In this document: piece by piece, positions 5,575 through 7,442 of the stretch
Numbering within the stretch: position 1 is the stretch's first letter
How the letters are laid out: every line of letters begins with the position of its first letter
Assembly (NCBI GenBank): GCA_016285815.1
Contig: JAEERN010000151.1
Coordinates: 1 to 7,442, forward strand
Source: Clostridiales bacterium
GTDB lineage: Bacteria; Bacillota; Clostridia; Oscillospirales; QAMX01
Length of the DNA stretch: 7,442 nucleotides
Direction: 5' to 3'
Notes under the pieces: model-generated
Databases searched by the model: none
What the model saw: the letters and a program-made list of their open reading frames with translations, nothing else
Told to the model about the DNA's origin: nothing
Translations under genes and position numbers: made by a program

Positions 5575-5604
5575 CGTATCAGAAGAAAAAAGGAGGGAAC
5601 TCTG

Positions 5605-6450
5605 ATGATCTCTTTCCGCCGCGCGGGAAATCCCCGCCCCGTCCGTCTCCGGCTGCTCGGCGCTCTGCTCTGTCTGCTGACGGCGGCCGGGCTCCTGGCC
5701 GGCTGCTCCGGTCCGGCCTTCGACGACCCGGAGGACCAGCGGATCTACGAGCAGATCGAGGCCGCCTTTGCCGCCCGGGACTGGGCCGCTCTCGGCACGG
5801 AGCTTTCCTGGACCCGGATGCAGCAGACCGATCCCGTCCGCAAGCTGGCGGCGGACACCCTGTCCGAGCTGCGCCGCGCCGGCGACTGGTCCAACGCCGT
5901 GGCCCTGCTGGTCCGGATGCCCTTCAACTTCCTCAACGGCGGCGAATACTGCGCGTCCGAGGGCTTTCTCCGCTGGGTCGCCCAGCCCTTCATCGACCGG
6001 GGCGACCGGTTCGTCAAAGAACCCGGTCAGGGCGGCTATTACGACCTTCACCCGGACGAGCTGGTCGCCTTCGTCAACCTCGACGAGCTGTCCGGCACCG
6101 AATACGTCTCCACCGTGCACCTGCGCGGCGACTTCGCGCTGAACCTCTATTGGGCCCGCGACCGGGACACCGGCGCGGCCCTCGGCGACGTCACCGTCGC
6201 GCTGTACCTGCGGGGCGTCTGCGTCTCCAACGTCGTCGAAGAGGCCGTCAGCGTCAGCGGCGACGCGTATCTGAACGGGCTGGTGTCCGCCGGCAAGTTC
6301 TACGGGCTGGACGGGTACTATCTCTGCTGCACCGGCGGCTCTCTGGCCGAGGGGTTCAGCCTGATCCCCTTCGGCGGCACGGGCGGCGGCTTCTGCACGC
6401 TGTCCCCCGCCTCGCCGGACTACGACGGTCCCCAGACCGCCGTCCGCTGA
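5605..6450 (+). CDS. Lipoprotein of unknown function
   Basis: A 281-residue predicted lipoprotein. Residues 1-33 form a signal peptide (Arg-rich start, hydrophobic core at 15-32) ending Leu-Leu-Ala-Gly before C34. The mature part begins acidic and helical (about 40-110, Asp-Pro-Glu-Asp-Gln-Arg-Ile-Tyr and several Ala/Leu-rich helices). From about 150 it looks mainly beta-stranded, with many Tyr/Val/Asp alternations, and ends in a glycine-rich segment. I recognise no family. ATG 5605 follows AGGAGG (5591-5596) at 8 bases. The frame stays open far upstream inside the kinase gene, but that is a shadow reading. GH2 follows after 33 bases with its own ribosome binding site, so the two are probably one operon, and this protein may work at the membrane with that hydrolase or with sugar uptake (inference from position only). 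Confidence 0.85.
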   Translation: MISFRRAGNPRPVRLRLLGALLCLLTAAGLLAGCSGPAFDDPEDQRIYEQIEAAFAARDWAALGTELSWTRMQQTDPVRKLAADTLSELRRAGDWSNAVALLVRMPFNFLNGGEYCASEGFLRWVAQPFIDRGDRFVKEPGQGGYYDLHPDELVAFVNLDELSGTEYVSTVHLRGDFALNLYWARDRDTGAALGDVTVALYLRGVCVSNVVEEAVSVSGDAYLNGLVSAGKFYGLDGYYLCCTGGSLAEGFSLIPFGGTGGGFCTLSPASPDYDGPQTAVR

Positions 6451-6483
6451 CCGCCGGGCCGCGCCAGGAAAGGAGAAACGACC

Positions 6484-7442
6484 GTGCGATACGACTTGTC
6501 ACGGGAAAAATGGGAACTGACCTGCACCGCGCCTTTCGTCCCGCTTATGGGGAAAAGCGCGGAGACGGGGCTCGACCTTCAGGGGATCTTTCCCTGGATG
6601 CCCGCCGACGTGCCCGGCGGCGTCGCGCTGGTGCTGTACCGCCGGGGCCTCATCGAGCACCCCTATTTCGGCATGAACAGCCTCAAATGCGAGTGGATCG
6701 AGAACAAGTGGTGGCTGTACCGCACGGCCTTTTCCCGGCCGGAGCTCTCCGGCGAGGCGTTCAAGCTGGTCTTCCGCGGGATCGACTACGACGCGGCGGT
6801 CTATCTGAACGGCGTCTTCCTCGGAGAACACCGGGGCATGTTCGCCCCGGCGGTCTTCGACGTCACCGAGCTGTTCCGGACCAGCGAGCGCTTCGAGCTT
6901 CTGGTGATCCTCAAAGGCGCGCCGGACGAGATGGGCCAGATCGGCTATACCTCCCGGACCTTCACCCAGAAGAGCCGCTTCGGCTACAAGTGGGATTTCG
7001 GAACGCGGCTGGTGAACCTCGGGCTGTGGCAGGGCGTCGAGCTGGTGGCCGAGCCCGCCTTCGTGCTGGAGGACGTGTCCGTCTCGTCCGATCTGACCGG
7101 CGGCGGGGCCGGCCGTATCCTCGTCTCGGCGGCCGTGCGCGGCAACGTGCCAGGGCGAAAGCCGGGCCGCGCCGAGGTGACCGCCTCGCTGGACGGGACC
7201 GTGGTCTGCCGCCGGACGGCGGACGTTTCGAACGGGCTCCGCGCCGAGCTCAGCAAGCAGCTTCTCTACATAACCGCCTCTGGTGCAAAGCCGATGGGTG
7301 CGCTCGTTCCGCTTCAGCTCTGCGATCCGCTTCTTGAGCTGCTTCTCTTCCTCCTGTGTCCGGCGCAGCTTCTCCTGGGTTTTCTCCTGAGCAGCCAACA
7401 GCTTTTCCATCTGGGTACTCATACGTTCCTTCACCTCCTTCC
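6484..7442 (+). CDS. Glycoside hydrolase family 2 protein (beta-mannosidase-like), N-terminal part, interrupted near 7252
   Basis: From a GTG at 6484, with AGGAG (6471-6475) 8 bases upstream, the frame is open to the window end. Residues 1 to about 256 match the sugar-binding and first sandwich domains of GH2 enzymes of the beta-mannosidase type: Ala-Asp-Val-Pro-Gly-Gly, Gly-Leu-Ile-Glu-His-Pro-Tyr-Phe-Gly, Glu-Asn-Lys-Trp-Trp-Leu-Tyr-Arg, a beta-sandwich with Val-Tyr-Leu-Asn-Gly-Val-Phe-Leu-Gly, then Phe-Gly-Tyr-Lys-Trp-Asp-Phe-Gly. Family members usually exceed 700 residues, with two catalytic glutamates in a later TIM barrel that is absent here. After about 7252 the reading turns into Leu/Phe-rich residues that are only the antisense of a mobile-element gene, so the true GH2 part ends there. 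There is no signal peptide, so the intact enzyme would be cytoplasmic. As it stands the product would be inactive. Confidence 0.8.
   Translation, partial: MRYDLSREKWELTCTAPFVPLMGKSAETGLDLQGIFPWMPADVPGGVALVLYRRGLIEHPYFGMNSLKCEWIENKWWLYRTAFSRPELSGEAFKLVFRGIDYDAAVYLNGVFLGEHRGMFAPAVFDVTELFRTSERFELLVILKGAPDEMGQIGYTSRTFTQKSRFGYKWDFGTRLVNLGLWQGVELVAEPAFVLEDVSVSSDLTGGGAGRILVSAAVRGNVPGRKPGRAEVTASLDGTVVCRRTADVSNGLRAELSKQLLYITASGAKPMGALVPLQLCDPLLELLLFLLCPAQLLLGFLLSSQQLFHLGTHTFLHLL
7246..7262. other. Junction between GH2 gene and foreign DNA
   Basis: To the left, GH2 similarity runs up to about Arg-Ala-Glu-Leu-Ser (codons ending 7252), where the family would continue toward a Pro-x-Leu-Trp-x-Pro strand. 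To the right, the reverse strand encodes a different protein, broken at the same point. GC content is 135/180 (75%) for 7081-7260 and 102/182 (56%) for 7261-7442 by hand count. No target-site duplication or terminal inverted repeat can be judged because only one end is visible. Confidence 0.75.
7252..7422 (-). CDS. DUF3847-like mobile-element protein, 5' fragment
   Basis: Reading leftward from an ATG at 7422, about 57 residues look genuine. A Glu/Lys/Gln-rich coiled coil (about 5-38) leads into Arg-Thr-His-Arg-Leu-Cys-Thr-Arg-Gly-Gly (41-50) and Val-Glu-Lys-Leu-Leu. That motif is typical of DUF3847 proteins, small proteins of unknown function found on Clostridia mobilisable and conjugative elements, usually near relaxase genes (recalled, moderately sure). 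The ribosome binding site AAGGAGGTGA (complement of 7431-7440) is a perfect 16S match 8 bases upstream, typical of such elements. Family members continue for several tens of residues after this motif; here the frame runs on into the antisense of GH2 without family resemblance, so the gene is cut at the junction. Lower GC than the rest of the window supports foreign origin. Confidence 0.65.

Noticed and set aside
5092..5604. N-terminal extension of the unknown lipoprotein inside the kinase gene
   Set aside because: The kinase is unambiguous in its own frame, and the ATG at 5605 has an ideal ribosome binding site and starts a lipoprotein signal peptide.
6499..7246. Continuation of the DUF3847-like frame leftward through GH2
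   Set aside because: The frame is open only because it is antisense to a GC-rich gene; family resemblance and composition both stop near 7250.
7253..7442. Leu/Phe-rich C-terminal extension of GH2 that would look like membrane segments
   Set aside because: It is the antisense reading of the coiled-coil coding DUF3847 fragment, not a real domain.

Overview
The window looks like chromosome from a high-GC member of the Clostridia, probably a gut Oscillospiraceae-type Firmicute. The grounds are very GC-rich third codon positions, strong GGAGG-type ribosome binding sites, GTG as well as ATG starts, extended -10 promoters of the TGnTATAAT kind, lipoproteins with Gly-Cys lipoboxes, and the gene families present. 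The window starts inside one gene, and at its right end a second gene runs into foreign-looking DNA. No rRNA, tRNA or CRISPR array is visible.

Left (1-1128): the 3' end of an L-fucose/L-arabinose isomerase-family gene is followed 5 bases later by araD (L-ribulose-5-phosphate 4-epimerase), and the pair closes with a textbook intrinsic terminator. This is the end of a pentose-use operon. The next 190 bases hold a perfect-consensus promoter facing left with no gene of its own, and the terminator of the next, leftward gene.

Middle (1317-5476): a leftward 616-residue lipoprotein made of beta-helix repeats with a Gly/Met-rich tail (the 'carbohydrate-binding domain', DUF4353-like type) is divergent from a rightward OmpR-type response regulator and histidine kinase pair, whose genes overlap by 7 bases. 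In the 369-base gap between them, both directions carry the same unusual promoter layout: two TTTCAG-like hexamers 11 bases apart, then exactly 10 bases, then a -10 box. This is the geometry expected when an OmpR/PhoB-type regulator replaces the -35 element. I infer that the two-component system activates both itself and the surface lipoprotein. Each side also has a separate housekeeping promoter.

Right (5477-7442): a lipoprotein of unknown function has its own extended -10 promoter, and a GH2 (beta-mannosidase-like) glycoside hydrolase follows 33 bases downstream, probably in the same operon. The GH2 similarity stops near 7252. The last ~180 bases fall from about 75% to 56% GC and encode, on the opposite strand, the start of a DUF3847-like protein of the kind carried on mobilisable elements, itself cut off at the same point. 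This is either a mobile-element insertion or rearrangement inside the GH2 gene, or an assembly chimera at a contig end.
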